From CAZMBI01 sp964564675 (GTDB lineage Bacteria; Pseudomonadota; Alphaproteobacteria; Rickettsiales; UBA3002), in contig CAZMBI010000004.1 of assembly GCA_964564675.1 (NCBI GenBank), positions 75,749 through 139,748 of the forward strand: 64,000 nucleotides of DNA. The letters are read 5' to 3'. The position numbers were made by a program, and so were the translations under genes. The notes beneath the pieces are model-generated. The model saw nothing but the letters and a program-made list of their open reading frames with translations, ran no database searches and was not told the origin of the DNA. Of this stretch, positions 42,765 to 51,950 are shown piece by piece (positions within the stretch are counted from its first letter, which is position 1; every line of letters starts with the position of its first letter).

Positions 42765-44486
42765 TCAGTTTCGCTGCCAGATCCATTGGTTGGTGATGGG
42801 ATAGCGCCGGTCACGGCCGAAGGACATGCCGGTCACCTTAACGCCGGGGGGCGCCTGGCGGCGCTTATATTCGGCGATATAAATCATCTTGGCCACGCGC
42901 TCAACCAGCTCGCGTTCATATCCGGCGGCAACCAGATCGGCAATGGCGCAGCGTTCGTCGATCAGCCCGATGAGGATGGCATCCAGCATCTCATAAGGCG
43001 GCAGGGTATCCTGATCGGTCTGGTCATAACTGAGCTCGGCCGTGGGCGGCTTGCTGATCATACGCGGGGGGATGACCGCTGCGCTGCCCTCGCCCGCCGG
43101 TGCGGCGGTCGGGAAGACAAACCGATGCGCATTGCGCCAGCGCGCCAGCTTCCACACGGTGGTTTTATACACGTCTTTGAGCACCGAATACCCGCCGCAC
43201 ATATCGCCGTATAAGGTGGAATACCCCACCGACATTTCCGATTTGTTGCCGGTGGTCACCAGCATATGGCCGAACTTGTTACTGTAGGCCATCAGCACGT
43301 TGCCGCGGATGCGCGCCTGAATATTTTCTTCCGTGGCATCGGCCGGCAGGCCTGAAAACAAGGGGGCCAGCATGGCCTCATAGGCATCCATCGCCGGGGC
43401 GATGGGCACCGTATCGGTGGTAATGCCCAGATTCGCCGCCAGTTGTTCGGAATCCTCGATGCTCTGCGCAGAAGTATATCGGGAGGGCATCAACAGGCCA
43501 TGCACCCGCTCAGCGCCCAGTGCGTCGACGGCGACGGCGGCGGTGATACCCGAATCAATCCCGCCGGACAGGCCGATGACCACGCCTTTGAAGCGATTTT
43601 TGCCGACATAATCGCGCAGGCCGAGCACCAGTGCCTGATAAATCGTCTCCAGATCGCCGCCCCATTCGGCCTGCGCAGCCGAAAGGTTGCGCCATGGCGA
43701 TGGCTTCCCGCCGCCGGCCGCGTTCTCATGGGAAGCGGCGGCCTCGTCCCGCCGCCATTCGGTCAGCGCCAACTCCTCCCCGAACGCGGTGAGGCGGCCG
43801 GTTTCCGTGCCCTGCGCATCGACCAGAAAGGAACGGCCGTCGAACACCAGCTCGTCCTGCCCGCCGATGAGATTGAGATAGCATACCGGCGCACGCGTGG
43901 CGCGGGCGGCGGCCTGAACCACCTGCAGCCGGTCCTGCGCCTTACCGGTTTCATAGGGCGAGGCGTTTAATACGATGAGCAATTCCGCCCCCTGCCCGCT
44001 CAGCCGTTCGGGCCAGCGCGCATCCCACACGTCTTCGCAGACGAGCACGCCGAGCCGGAGGCCGCGCCATGCGATGACATCCGGCTCGGGGCCCTTCGTG
44101 AATAAGCGTTTTTCGTCAAACACGCCGTAGTTGGGCAGGGTGCGTTTATGCCGTATGGCTCTTATTTCCCCGCCATCCATCAGCAGCGCGCTGTTATATA
44201 TCTGCCCGTCCTGCACCCACAGGCTGCCAAGCAGAATGGCGATCCCGCATTGATAGCTGTGGGCCGTGATGGTCTGCACCGCATCCATCGCCGCCTGCTG
44301 GAAGACCCCCTTGAACAGCAAATCTTCCGCAGGATAGCCGGTCAGCGCCATTTCGGGAAAGACAATGAGATCCCCCCCCTTATGCGCGGCGTCTTCGACA
44401 GCGGCCAGGATTTTGGCCGCATTGCCGCGAATGTCACCGACGGTAACGTTGCATTGTGCCAAGGCTATGGTGAGGGCATTTGTCAT
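42765..44486 (-). CDS. nadE: Glutamine-dependent NAD+ synthetase
   Basis: Makes NAD+ from nicotinate adenine dinucleotide using glutamine. The N-terminal nitrilase-type glutaminase domain has catalytic Glu in VFPEMALTGYP, Lys in KRTLPNYGVFDE and Cys in VLVCEDVWD. The C-terminal synthetase domain has the PP-loop GLSGGIDSGITAAVAVDALG. Start is the ATG at 44486 (573 residues). Its start codon overlaps the Pho-box-like element of the divergent gene at 44554, so binding there could also affect nadE. Confidence 0.95.
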   Translation of the reverse strand: MTNALTIALAQCNVTVGDIRGNAAKILAAVEDAAHKGGDLIVFPEMALTGYPAEDLLFKGVFQQAAMDAVQTITAHSYQCGIAILLGSLWVQDGQIYNSALLMDGGEIRAIRHKRTLPNYGVFDEKRLFTKGPEPDVIAWRGLRLGVLVCEDVWDARWPERLSGQGAELLIVLNASPYETGKAQDRLQVVQAAARATRAPVCYLNLIGGQDELVFDGRSFLVDAQGTETGRLTAFGEELALTEWRRDEAAASHENAAGGGKPSPWRNLSAAQAEWGGDLETIYQALVLGLRDYVGKNRFKGVVIGLSGGIDSGITAAVAVDALGAERVHGLLMPSRYTSAQSIEDSEQLAANLGITTDTVPIAPAMDAYEAMLAPLFSGLPADATEENIQARIRGNVLMAYSNKFGHMLVTTGNKSEMSVGYSTLYGDMCGGYSVLKDVYKTTVWKLARWRNAHRFVFPTAAPAGEGSAAVIPPRMISKPPTAELSYDQTDQDTLPPYEMLDAILIGLIDERCAIADLVAAGYERELVERVAKMIYIAEYKRRQAPPGVKVTGMSFGRDRRYPITNQWIWQRN

Positions 44487-44525
44487 GGAATGTTCACACA
44501 CATGGCAGATGTAAAGCAGTACAAT
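44480..44525 (+). promoter_or_regulatory. Pho-box-like promoter of the 44554 gene
   Basis: TTGTCAT (44480-44486), 4 bases (GGAA), TGTTCAC (44491-44497), then 22 bases to TACAAT (44520-44525). The first half-site coincides with the nadE start codon on the other strand. Confidence 0.6.
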
Positions 44526-44553
44526 CCCATTGTAAAGTTGCTCAAGGAGAGAC

Positions 44554-44919
44554 ATGAGTATGCAAGAACAGGTTGATCAATCGCCTGACGTGCTTAGCAA
44601 ATTAAATCGTGCAACCGGCTATAAGTTTTCTAAATCTAAAAACATATATACTGCTACCATCAATCTCGACAGTGCTAGAGCTCTGCAAAAAGCCCTAAAT
44701 CCATATGTTGTGGTTAGCCTGAATTCCGATGAGGGCGCAAATAAACACTTAGCTCAACGGGACAAACGCGCCACGCTCAGCATTCAAGCAGAGGCGCTGG
44801 AAGCGCCTGATACAATTGATGAAATTATGGAAAACAAAAACAAAATATACTGGGATGTCTGTGATCAGGTCGCAACAGCTACCTCCGCCCATCGCCCGGG
44901 CTGTGAAAGGGGAAGGTAG
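44554..44919 (+). CDS. ORFan, 121 aa, under a Pho-box-like promoter
   Basis: Not recognised. A small soluble protein, AT-richer than its neighbours, with a mixed alpha/beta-looking core (YKFSKSKNIYTATINLDSARALQKALN and VVVSLNSDEGANKH) and a C-terminus rich in Arg, Pro and Gly. AAGGAG lies 6 bases before the ATG. It is divergent from nadE and convergent with etfA, ending 3 bases from it. Confidence 0.65.
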   Translation: MSMQEQVDQSPDVLSKLNRATGYKFSKSKNIYTATINLDSARALQKALNPYVVVSLNSDEGANKHLAQRDKRATLSIQAEALEAPDTIDEIMENKNKIYWDVCDQVATATSAHRPGCERGR

Positions 44920-44921
44920 TA

Positions 44922-45851
44922 TCAAAGTTTGCTCGTCAATTCCGGTACAATCTCAAATAAATCGCCGACCAGGCCATAATCGGCGATGTCGAAGATCGGT
45001 GCGTTTTCATCCTTATTGATGGCGACGATGACTTTGGATTCCTTCATGCCCGCCAGATGCTGAATGGCGCCGGAAATACCGATGGCGATATACAGCTCGG
45101 GTGCGACCACCTTGCCGGTCTGGCCGACTTGATAATCATTGGGCACAAAGCCAGCATCCACCGCCGCGCGCGAGGCGCCGATCGCCGCACCGAGCTTATC
45201 GGCCAGTGGTTCGATCACGCTGTGGAATGTCTCGCCGTCGCTTAAGCCGCGGCCGCCCGAGATGACCACCCGCGCCGCGCTGAGATCGGGCCGGTCACCG
45301 GCGGAGGCTTCCATCTGCACGAACCGGCTTAGCCCGGCACCTTCCCCCGCTTCCAGCGCTTCGATGGTGGCCTGCCCGTCTTCGGCCACCTTATCGAACG
45401 CGGTGGAGCGCACGGTGATCACCTGCTGGCTGTCACCTGACTGCACAGTTTCTAAGGCGTTACCGGCATAAATCGGACGGCGGAACGTATCAGGCGCCTC
45501 CACTGCGATAATATCGGAGATTTGCTGCACGTCGAGCAGGGCCGCCACACGCGGCATGAAGTCTTTGCCGGTGGTGGTGGCTGGCGCCAGAATATGCGAA
45601 TAAGAGGCCGCACCGCTGATGATCAGCGGCGCCAGGTTTTCCGCCAGGGCGTGTTCGTAGATGGCGGCGTCGGCATGCAAAACGGTGCTCACCCCGTTCA
45701 GCCGCGCGGCCTGTTCGGCAGCGGCCTGCGCGCGATGCCCGGCAAGAAGCACATGGATCTCACCGCCAATGGCCTGCGCCGCCGCCACCGTGGCATGGGT
45801 GGCGGGGTTGAGCGCGCTGTTATCATGTTCGGCGATAACAAGAATGGGCAT
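44922..45851 (-). CDS. etfA: Electron transfer flavoprotein alpha subunit
   Basis: FAD-binding subunit of ETF, passing electrons from acyl-CoA dehydrogenases to ETF:quinone oxidoreductase. The N-terminal adenine-nucleotide-alpha-hydrolase-like domain is followed by the FAD domain with VVISGGRGLSDGETFHSVIEPLAD, GASRAAVDAGFVPNDYQVGQTGKVVAPELYIAIGISGAIQHLAGM and a typical INKDENAPIFDIADYGLVGD. Length 309 is normal. It is downstream of etfB with a 74-base repeat-bearing spacer. Confidence 0.97.
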   Translation of the reverse strand: MPILVIAEHDNSALNPATHATVAAAQAIGGEIHVLLAGHRAQAAAEQAARLNGVSTVLHADAAIYEHALAENLAPLIISGAASYSHILAPATTTGKDFMPRVAALLDVQQISDIIAVEAPDTFRRPIYAGNALETVQSGDSQQVITVRSTAFDKVAEDGQATIEALEAGEGAGLSRFVQMEASAGDRPDLSAARVVISGGRGLSDGETFHSVIEPLADKLGAAIGASRAAVDAGFVPNDYQVGQTGKVVAPELYIAIGISGAIQHLAGMKESKVIVAINKDENAPIFDIADYGLVGDLFEIVPELTSKL

Positions 45852-45864
45852 GGCGTTCTCCTTA

Positions 45865-45925
45865 TTATTCAGACATCAGGGATCCGGGCATCCGTCATAT
45901 CTGGCGCCCGCTGCCTGATGCCTGA
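45865..45925. repeat. CATCAGG/GCCTGATG inverted repeat between etfB and etfA
   Basis: ACATCAGGGATCCGGGCATC is inversely matched by GCCTGATGCCTGA around a short loop. The words match those at 34615-34650 (CATCAGGGGGCAGGCATCAG) and the GCCTAATGCC array in the rRNA spacer. Confidence 0.5.
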
Positions 45926-46675
45926 CTAAATCACTTTCGCTTCGTTTTTCAGTTTATCCAGTAATTCATCCACATCACGGACCTTGATGCCGCCCTGGCG
46001 TTTGGGCGGCTCTTGCACCTTGCACACATGCAAACGCGGGGCAATATCGATGCCCAGCTCGGCCGCGGCAAGGGTTTCCATCGGCTTGGAACGCGCCTTC
46101 ATGATATCGGGCAACTTGGCATAGCGTGGCTCATTCAGGCGTAAATCGGTGGTAATGACGCAGGGCAGAGACAAGCCCACCGTCATCAGCCCGCCATCCA
46201 CCTCACGCGTGGCGGTGACATCGCGCTCGCTGATCTCCAGTTTCGACGTGAACGTCCCCTGCCCCCAGCCCAGCAGCGCGGCGAGCATCTGGCCGGTCTG
46301 ATTGGCGTCATCATCGATCGCCTGTTTACCGAGAATGACCAGATCGGGCGATTCCTTCTGTACCATATGGTGCAGGATTTTGGCCGCAGCCAGTGGCTGA
46401 ACGGTGTCCTCAGTGGTGATGCGCAGCGCCCGGTCCACCCCTAAAGCCAGTGCCGTGCGCAGGGTTTCCTCCACCTTATCCGAACCGATGGACACCGCGA
46501 CAATGTCGTCGGCGAGGCCCTGTTCTTTCAGACGCAGCGCCTCTTCCACCGCGATTTCATCGAACGGGTTCATGCTCATTTTAACGTTGGCGAGCTCCAC
46601 GCCCGACTGATCGGATTTGACCCGGATTTTGACGTTATAATCAACGACGCGTTTGACAGCGACCAGGATTTTCAT
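45926..46675 (-). CDS. etfB: Electron transfer flavoprotein beta subunit
   Basis: AMP-binding subunit of ETF. It opens MKILVAVKRVVDYNVKIRVK and contains KMSMNPFDEIAVEEALRLKE and the recognition-like signature VDGGLMTVGLSLPCVITTDLRLNEPRYAKLPDIMKARSKP. ATG 46675 (249 residues) has AGGGAG upstream. Confidence 0.97.
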   Translation of the reverse strand: MKILVAVKRVVDYNVKIRVKSDQSGVELANVKMSMNPFDEIAVEEALRLKEQGLADDIVAVSIGSDKVEETLRTALALGVDRALRITTEDTVQPLAAAKILHHMVQKESPDLVILGKQAIDDDANQTGQMLAALLGWGQGTFTSKLEISERDVTATREVDGGLMTVGLSLPCVITTDLRLNEPRYAKLPDIMKARSKPMETLAAAELGIDIAPRLHVCKVQEPPKRQGGIKVRDVDELLDKLKNEAKVI

Positions 46676-46781
46676 ACGGTCTCCCTGTGGCACGATGCGT
46701 CATGACAACCATGACACCCTTATTTTCTATCAGCTTACGCGGGAATGGCGGCAATGACAACATGCGCCGCAACATAACGGC

Positions 46782-46976
46782 TTATTTATCGGAGATGAAA
46801 AACAACAGCCCAAGCAGCGCCAGCGCCAACGCCTGCAACGCCACACGCGCGGCCATCAGCTTATTGCCATATTTGCGGTTGGCCTCGCCGCCACGGGCCA
46901 TCAGCGTGATGCCGGTAACCAACACCACCGCCACCAGCAGCATTACGCCCAGCAAGATAATATTCCCGATGCTCAT
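46782..46976 (-). CDS. HIG1-domain twin-transmembrane protein
   Basis: Small two-helix inner-membrane protein of 64 residues: NIILLGVMLLVAVVLVTGITLMARGG, then NRKYGNKLMAARVALQALALALLGLLFF. This is the HIG_1_N family. Relatives associate with respiratory supercomplexes in mitochondria and with cytochrome oxidase in alphaproteobacteria; the bacterial role is inferred. The ATG at 46976 overlaps the stop of the zinc-finger gene by one base (TGATG), indicating translational coupling. It lies upstream of etfB, a common alphaproteobacterial arrangement. Confidence 0.85.
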   Translation of the reverse strand: MSIGNIILLGVMLLVAVVLVTGITLMARGGEANRKYGNKLMAARVALQALALALLGLLFFISDK

Positions 46977-47167
46977 CAGCTGGCCTGCTGCGCGGGCTGG
47001 CGGGGCTTGAAGACATATAAGCGGCTGCAATAGGGGCACATGACCTGCCCCTCATCCTGATCGATATGCAAAAACACACGCGGATGGCCCAGCGCGCCGC
47101 CGCCGCCATCGCAGGAAACTTCGAGCTTATCCACGGATATCACTTCAAACGGCTTCATCTCCGCCAT
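46976..47167 (-). CDS. CHCC-type zinc-finger protein
   Basis: 63-residue protein with the zf-CHCC pattern: cysteine in EVSCDGGGGALGHPRVFLHI, with His, then CPYCSRLYVFK. This family is related to the NDUFS6/13-kDa accessory subunit of mitochondrial complex I and is widespread in alphaproteobacteria. ATG 47167 is chosen; the longer frame lies inside the transglycosylase gene. It is coupled to the HIG1 gene by a one-base overlap. Confidence 0.88.
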   Translation of the reverse strand: MAEMKPFEVISVDKLEVSCDGGGGALGHPRVFLHIDQDEGQVMCPYCSRLYVFKPRQPAQQAS

Positions 47168-47183
47168 AGTGCCTCTTTTTCGC

Positions 47184-48194
47184 TTATTCGACAAAGACAA
47201 ATTTGGGGCCGCGTCTGAGCGCCGGCGAATCCGCATCGGATGAGGAGGTGGAGCGGGTTTTGGCCTCCCCGTGCTGGGTGACGAACACATCCGAACTGAC
47301 CGACGCCACCGTTTGCAGGGCGCTGCCGTCATCGGCTTTCAACGGCTTAGCATCCCCCTTATAGGTCGGCTTGACGATCAGCGTTGCCTGTTGACGCGGG
47401 GCGGCATTGCCGTGCACTTCGATCACTTTCATCGCTTTGCGCCGCTTGCCCGGGGATGACGCAGCCGCAGGTTTGGTATTGGCGAATTCGGTATTGTCAA
47501 AGGCCTGCGACAGGGCGGCCACCTCACGTTCCTGCTCGGCCACCCGCACCGCATATTGCGACGATTGCGAGCCGCGGCGGGCGCGCGCCTGACGCACTTT
47601 ACCGACAATCGTGTTCCAGGATTTTTCCACCCGCCCCAAATAGCGCTTGCCGTAATGCGGCGTGCGTGAGTGATAGGCCGCCGTGGCTTTGGTCCAGGAA
47701 CGCATTTCGTCGTAATTGCGGCTCAGAAACTCGGCGGCATAGGCGACGTTATATTTCGGGTCGAGCGCCTGTTCGAGACTGCGAAAGGCATTAGGATGGT
47801 GCTTGAGGCTGACCTGCATACAGCCGACATCGATATTATCGGCGCCACGGCGTTTGAGCTGGCGGATTTTGCGCACGGCTTCCGCCTTGCTGTCAAAATA
47901 ATAGCCCTTGCCGTCGGCGTTCAGCGTCCACGGCCAGGGAATGGTCATGCCCAGCGTATCGTTCCAGCGGCCGGATTCGGTGGCGGCAATGGCGGCCAGC
48001 AAATGGGTTGGGATGCCGTGCAGTCGCTCATGCCGGGGGAAATGCTGAGTGCATAAACGGGCCTGCGCAATGGCGCGGTCACTGATGCGGGCTGCGGCCT
48101 CGGGCGGTGACGCCAGCGTGGTCAGCGTGGCCAGCGTGCCAGCCAGGGCCAGACACCCCGTAAAACGGCAAAATTTTCTATTTTTTCCATTCAT
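47184..48194 (-). CDS. Periplasmic lytic transglycosylase (SLT domain)
   Basis: Cleaves peptidoglycan glycan strands. A signal peptide (NRKFCRFTGCLALAGTLATLTTLASPPEAAA) is followed by an SLT-type domain. That domain has the catalytic Glu in LLAAIAATESGRWND, then DVGCMQVSLKHHPNAF and YNVAYAAEFLSRNYDEM. The C-terminal half (from about residue 200) is low-complexity and basic with no recognised domain. It is followed by the zf-CHCC gene after 16 bases. Confidence 0.88.
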   Translation of the reverse strand: MNGKNRKFCRFTGCLALAGTLATLTTLASPPEAAARISDRAIAQARLCTQHFPRHERLHGIPTHLLAAIAATESGRWNDTLGMTIPWPWTLNADGKGYYFDSKAEAVRKIRQLKRRGADNIDVGCMQVSLKHHPNAFRSLEQALDPKYNVAYAAEFLSRNYDEMRSWTKATAAYHSRTPHYGKRYLGRVEKSWNTIVGKVRQARARRGSQSSQYAVRVAEQEREVAALSQAFDNTEFANTKPAAASSPGKRRKAMKVIEVHGNAAPRQQATLIVKPTYKGDAKPLKADDGSALQTVASVSSDVFVTQHGEAKTRSTSSSDADSPALRRGPKFVFVE

Positions 48195-48229
48195 GTAAGT
48201 ATCCTAGCAATTCCGGGGCCAAAACCAAA

Positions 48230-48370
48230 CAGGAAATGGTTAAACTTCACAGAAATGACGCAATTCAGGCCTCAGGCATCCGTGCAGTAAACGCCGCGTC
48301 ATCCTGAACGTGGTTCAGGATCTTTGTCCCTATCGGCAGATGCCAAAAACACGGTCGGCATGACGCCAAC
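48230..48370. repeat. Short palindromes in the 48.2-48.4 kb spacer
   Basis: CGTCATCCTGAACGTGGTTC followed by AGGATC contains the inverse pair ATCCTGAAC / GTTCAGGAT. CAGGCCTCAGGCATC resembles the CATCAGG family. No gene is visible between the two flanking minus-strand genes. Confidence 0.4.
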
Positions 48371-48389
48371 CCGACTGACCCCCGCCTCT

Positions 48390-49382
48390 TTAATACATCA
48401 ATTCCTCATGCCAGCCCATATCCAATCCGGACGGCAGGGGTTTATAGCGGTTTTCGATCCAGGTATTGATGTCTTTAAGCACCGTTTGATGCTGTTTATC
48501 GCGCAACAGCATGTGATAGCCCTGCGGATAATACGCCACGGTGTGCGGTGCATCGATGCGTTTGATCATCTGACGCACCGGAAACTCGGGAATGACGTCA
48601 TCCTTGGCGCCATAGAGCAGCAAGATCGGGATATCGACTTGTTCGATCCGCCGGTACGCCCCGCCCATCAATTGCACGATACCATAAACAGCATCCACGC
48701 GGGATGTTTTCAACACGTTGGGATCGCGGCTCATGGCGCGCAATATCGCCAGATTATCGGTGGCCAGAATCTCGATATCCTCGCCGGTAAACTCCGATGC
48801 GGGAAACAGATGCGCCATCGCCCACAAAGTGCTGCGATAAAGCGGGTTCATCACTTCATCGCCCCATACCGCCGGCGCGCTCAGGATCAGCCCGTCCACC
48901 CCGGGGCATGCATCATCGTAACAGGCAACTATCGCCACCGCCGCACCCATGCTGGAGCCCATCACATACAGCGGGGCCTCGTATTCAGCATCGAGTACGG
49001 CGATAAGATCGCGCAAATCACGCGCCAGGTTTTGCTGACCGCCCCAGATACCACGCTGCCGGCGATTCGCGCCGAAGCCGCGCTGGTCATAGGCATAAAG
49101 CGCTATGCCACGCTCACGAAAGTAGTTGCCGGCGAGCCTGAAAGCAAGGCTGTAGTCATTGAAGCCATGCAATGCCACGATCACGGCGCGCGGGCGATCG
49201 TTTTCGGGCACCCAGCGACGTAACGGCAAATAGGTGCCATCCGCCGTGCGAAAGCCGTCTTCGCTGATGGCCGGTTCGGTGCTTTGCTGCAAAAACGGTT
49301 GCACTTGCGGCGTACTGCAGCCACCGAGCACGCCAAGCAGGACACACCAACCGCCAGCAGCAAGCCATCGTCTCATACCCAT
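48390..49382 (-). CDS. Lipoprotein alpha/beta hydrolase (monoacylglycerol lipase-like)
   Basis: Serine hydrolase of the Hydrolase_4 group. A lipobox signal (WCVLLGVLGGCST) predicts a membrane-anchored lipoprotein. The nucleophile lies in YVMGSSMGAAVAIV, the acid in LLLYGAKDDVIPE and the histidine in YYPQGYHMLLRD. The N-terminal segment AVIVALHGFNDYSLAFRLAGNYF matches monoacylglycerol lipases/lysophospholipases. The substrate is not determinable from sequence. Confidence 0.9.
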   Translation of the reverse strand: MGMRRWLAAGGWCVLLGVLGGCSTPQVQPFLQQSTEPAISEDGFRTADGTYLPLRRWVPENDRPRAVIVALHGFNDYSLAFRLAGNYFRERGIALYAYDQRGFGANRRQRGIWGGQQNLARDLRDLIAVLDAEYEAPLYVMGSSMGAAVAIVACYDDACPGVDGLILSAPAVWGDEVMNPLYRSTLWAMAHLFPASEFTGEDIEILATDNLAILRAMSRDPNVLKTSRVDAVYGIVQLMGGAYRRIEQVDIPILLLYGAKDDVIPEFPVRQMIKRIDAPHTVAYYPQGYHMLLRDKQHQTVLKDINTWIENRYKPLPSGLDMGWHEELMY

Positions 49383-49531
49383 AGCGTGATCATTTCCGCG
49401 TCATTGTTCGACATCGCATCGCTGGCGATCAGTCTTGTGTAGATCATTACGACACCCCTGCTCTTCTACTATATGAAGATTCGAATTCAATCGTTTATGC
49501 GGTTGCGCGCCTTATCAACAGCCGAGCCCGA

Positions 49532-49564
49532 TTAAGGGATTTTTAACTTTTTTTTGGCTATATT
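49532..49564 (+). promoter_or_regulatory. CtrA-type site and -10 upstream of usg
   Basis: TTAA (49532-49535), 7 bases, TTAA (49543-49546) is a perfect TTAA-N7-TTAA, the known CtrA binding consensus in alphaproteobacteria. A TATATT (49559-49564) follows at -10-like distance. CtrA would bind over the -35 region, as at activated CtrA promoters. The rest of the roughly 265-base spacer shows no gene. Confidence 0.55.
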
Positions 49565-49648
49565 AAAAGGTCATGCCTCGAGTGGCATCGTCGATAGAGC
49601 AGGTAGCAAGCGGCTTTGCCGCCAATAGCAAAGAGAAAGGAGCGCGTC

Positions 49649-49930
49649 ATGGACCAGCCCACCTCGTCTCGTGAATTTGCGTTAATGCTGCGGGATTATC
49701 GCCTCACCACCGCCGAGATTCTCTATCACTTTCCCGATCACCCGCAATTGCTGCAAAGCTATGTCTGGCAGGAGTTGGACGTGGCGCCGAAATTTCCGGT
49801 CCTGAACAAATTTCTCGATTTCTGGGATCGCGAGCTCGACGGCAAAATCCACTCGGTGCGCATCGATCATCTGCGCTTAGTGCAACCGGGCGAATGGCAA
49901 TACGGACCCAATGAGCTGCGGATTCATTAA
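49649..49930 (+). CDS. usg: Usg-family protein
   Basis: 93-residue cytoplasmic protein of the alphaproteobacterial Usg family (COG5425), often found near tryptophan genes; function unknown. The core LMLRDYRLTTAEILYHFPDHPQLLQSYVWQELDVAPKFPVLNKFLDFW is diagnostic. ATG 49649 has AAGGAG 6 bases upstream. A CtrA-like site lies upstream. Confidence 0.88.
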   Translation: MDQPTSSREFALMLRDYRLTTAEILYHFPDHPQLLQSYVWQELDVAPKFPVLNKFLDFWDRELDGKIHSVRIDHLRLVQPGEWQYGPNELRIH

Positions 49931-49975
49931 CCGTGACCACGTGACTTCATCCCTCGGGCCTGATATATCAGTCAC

Positions 49976-51028
49976 ATGCATATTCTCAACGTGATGTTTG
50001 GCCGCGGGCGCGGCGGACTGGAACAGGCGGCGGTGGATTATCACGAGGCGTTAAGCCGTGAAGGGCATCACCTGTGCAGTGTGACGCATCCCAACGCGGC
50101 GATGAATCCGGCGCTGGAGGCCTTGCCCGGCACGCACCGGCGCCTCACCCAGTTCGGCGAATGGGACGGGCTGGCCAGCGCGCGGCTGCGCCATCTGGCC
50201 CGCCGTGAGTCAGCCGATATGGTAATTGCCCATGGCAACCGCGCCATCGGGCTGGCGCTGCAGGGGCTGTCCGGTCATATTCCGGTGGTGGGCGTGGCGC
50301 ATAATTACCAGATCCGTCGCTTTCCGCGCTGCGATGCCAGCTTCAGCGTAACGCGTGATCTAATGGAAGAGATGGTGCACCTAAATATACCGCGGCAGCA
50401 GCTGCATCATATTCCCAACATGATTCGCCTGCCCGAGGCCGGGCGCCGGCAGGCGTTCCGCGACCCGCCCGTGATCGGCACGCTGGGCCGTCTGGTCGAT
50501 AAAAAAGGCTTTGATATTTTTCTGCAAAGCATCGCCGCCCTGCACGAACAGGGCATGCCCGTACGCGCCATTATCGGCGGCTACGGGCCACTGGCCGCCA
50601 CGCTGCAGCAACAGGCTCACCGCTACGGGCTGGCCGAGCATGTGCGTTTTACCGGCTGGGTGGAGGATAAGGCCGCTTTTTTTGACGCGCTGGATATATT
50701 TGTGTTGCCGTCACGCCACGAGCCGTTCGGTATTGTGCTGATCGAGGCGATGGCGGCCAGCCTGCCATGCATTACAACCGATACGGAAGGCCCGTGCGAG
50801 ATTATCCGCCATGAAAAGGATGCGGTGATGATCGAAAAAGACCGCCCCTACGCTATGGCGCAGGCGATCAAGCAATTGATCGACCAGCCGGAACGCGCCT
50901 TCGATATGGCGGCGGCCGCGCATGTCAAGGCACGCGAGCGCTACAGTATCGCGGTGGTGGCGCCGCAGCTTCACCAGGCCGTCTCGCGCGTCTTGCAGCT
51001 TGCGAAACAAACCAGCGATACAGTATAG
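49976..51028 (+). CDS. Glycosyltransferase, GT4 family
   Basis: GT-B fold enzyme probably acting on cell-surface glycans or lipopolysaccharide. N-terminal FGRGRGGLEQAAVDYHEAL is the acceptor-side glycine loop. The GT1/GT4 donor domain contains IGTLGRLVDKKGFDIFLQSIAAL, the VRFTGWVEDKAAFFDALDIFVLPSRHEPFGIVLIEAMA signature with the EX7E glutamates, and ITTDTEGPCEII. It starts 8 bases before ygfZ at its 3' end. The sugar cannot be inferred. Confidence 0.9.
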   Translation: MHILNVMFGRGRGGLEQAAVDYHEALSREGHHLCSVTHPNAAMNPALEALPGTHRRLTQFGEWDGLASARLRHLARRESADMVIAHGNRAIGLALQGLSGHIPVVGVAHNYQIRRFPRCDASFSVTRDLMEEMVHLNIPRQQLHHIPNMIRLPEAGRRQAFRDPPVIGTLGRLVDKKGFDIFLQSIAALHEQGMPVRAIIGGYGPLAATLQQQAHRYGLAEHVRFTGWVEDKAAFFDALDIFVLPSRHEPFGIVLIEAMAASLPCITTDTEGPCEIIRHEKDAVMIEKDRPYAMAQAIKQLIDQPERAFDMAAAAHVKARERYSIAVVAPQLHQAVSRVLQLAKQTSDTV

Positions 51029-51035
51029 TAATTCT

Positions 51036-51950
51036 ATGTTTTACTATTGCGCCATTGAAGATCGCGCCACGCTGCAGGTCAGCGGCAGTGACGCCATGAC
51101 CTTCCTGCAGGGCATCGTCACCAACGATGTGCCCCTGCTGGATCACAAGCCCGGCCTTTTCGCCGCGATGCTCTCCGCACAGGGTAAGTTTCTCTATGAT
51201 TTTTTCATGGTGGCGTATCAGGACGGGGTGTTGATCGACCTGGAAGCCGACGTGCTGGATGATGTCATCAAAAAATTCAAACTCTATCGCCTGCGCTCGC
51301 GAGTGGATATTCACGATGTCAGCTCGCAGTGGCAGGCCTATGCGTTATGGGGCAAACATCTGACGCAGGCATTCATCCCCACCGAGGCGCTGCATATGCT
51401 GGATCCGCGGCTGAACGCGTTGGGCATGCGGCTTTATTGCCCGAGCAAAATCGCCTATGATCCGGGGCCGGAAGCCCAGCGCTGCCAGATGGAGGATTAT
51501 CATGCGCACCGGCTGGCGCATGGCGTGCCCGATGGCAGTGTTGATGCCGGTCACCGCAATTTTCTGCTTGAGCTTGGTTATGACCAGCTAAACGGGGTGA
51601 GTTTCACCAAGGGCTGTTACATCGGTCAGGAACCCACCGCCCGCATGCATCACCGCAACGTGCTGCGTAAATGCCTGTTCCAGCTGCACGCCGTCGACGA
51701 AGGACACAGCCTGCCGGTATCGGGCACGCCGATTACGGTAGAAAACAAGGAAATCGGCGACATGCGCTCCAGCGCGGGCGGGGCCGGGCTAGCCCAGCTG
51801 CGCATCGAGGACTGGCAGCACGCGCAGCGCGACGACCTGCCGATTCTGGCCGGACCGGTGGCGGTCAATGCGCAGCCGCCTGCTTATATGCGCACGCGGA
51901 TCGCGGAACTGTTGCAGGAGACGGTGTCGGATACGGCGGATAACGGCTGA
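51036..51950 (+). CDS. ygfZ: Folate-binding iron-sulfur assembly protein YgfZ
   Basis: Tetrahydrofolate-binding protein of the GcvT/CAF17 family, needed for maturation or repair of certain Fe-S enzymes. The diagnostic YgfZ motif KGCYIGQEPTARMHHRN is intact, and the N-terminal SGSDAMTFLQGIVTNDVPLL is typical. ATG 51036 gives 304 residues; the longer frame lies in the GT gene. The stop overlaps the nth ATG (TGATG), so translation is coupled. Confidence 0.93.
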   Translation: MFYYCAIEDRATLQVSGSDAMTFLQGIVTNDVPLLDHKPGLFAAMLSAQGKFLYDFFMVAYQDGVLIDLEADVLDDVIKKFKLYRLRSRVDIHDVSSQWQAYALWGKHLTQAFIPTEALHMLDPRLNALGMRLYCPSKIAYDPGPEAQRCQMEDYHAHRLAHGVPDGSVDAGHRNFLLELGYDQLNGVSFTKGCYIGQEPTARMHHRNVLRKCLFQLHAVDEGHSLPVSGTPITVENKEIGDMRSSAGGAGLAQLRIEDWQHAQRDDLPILAGPVAVNAQPPAYMRTRIAELLQETVSDTADNG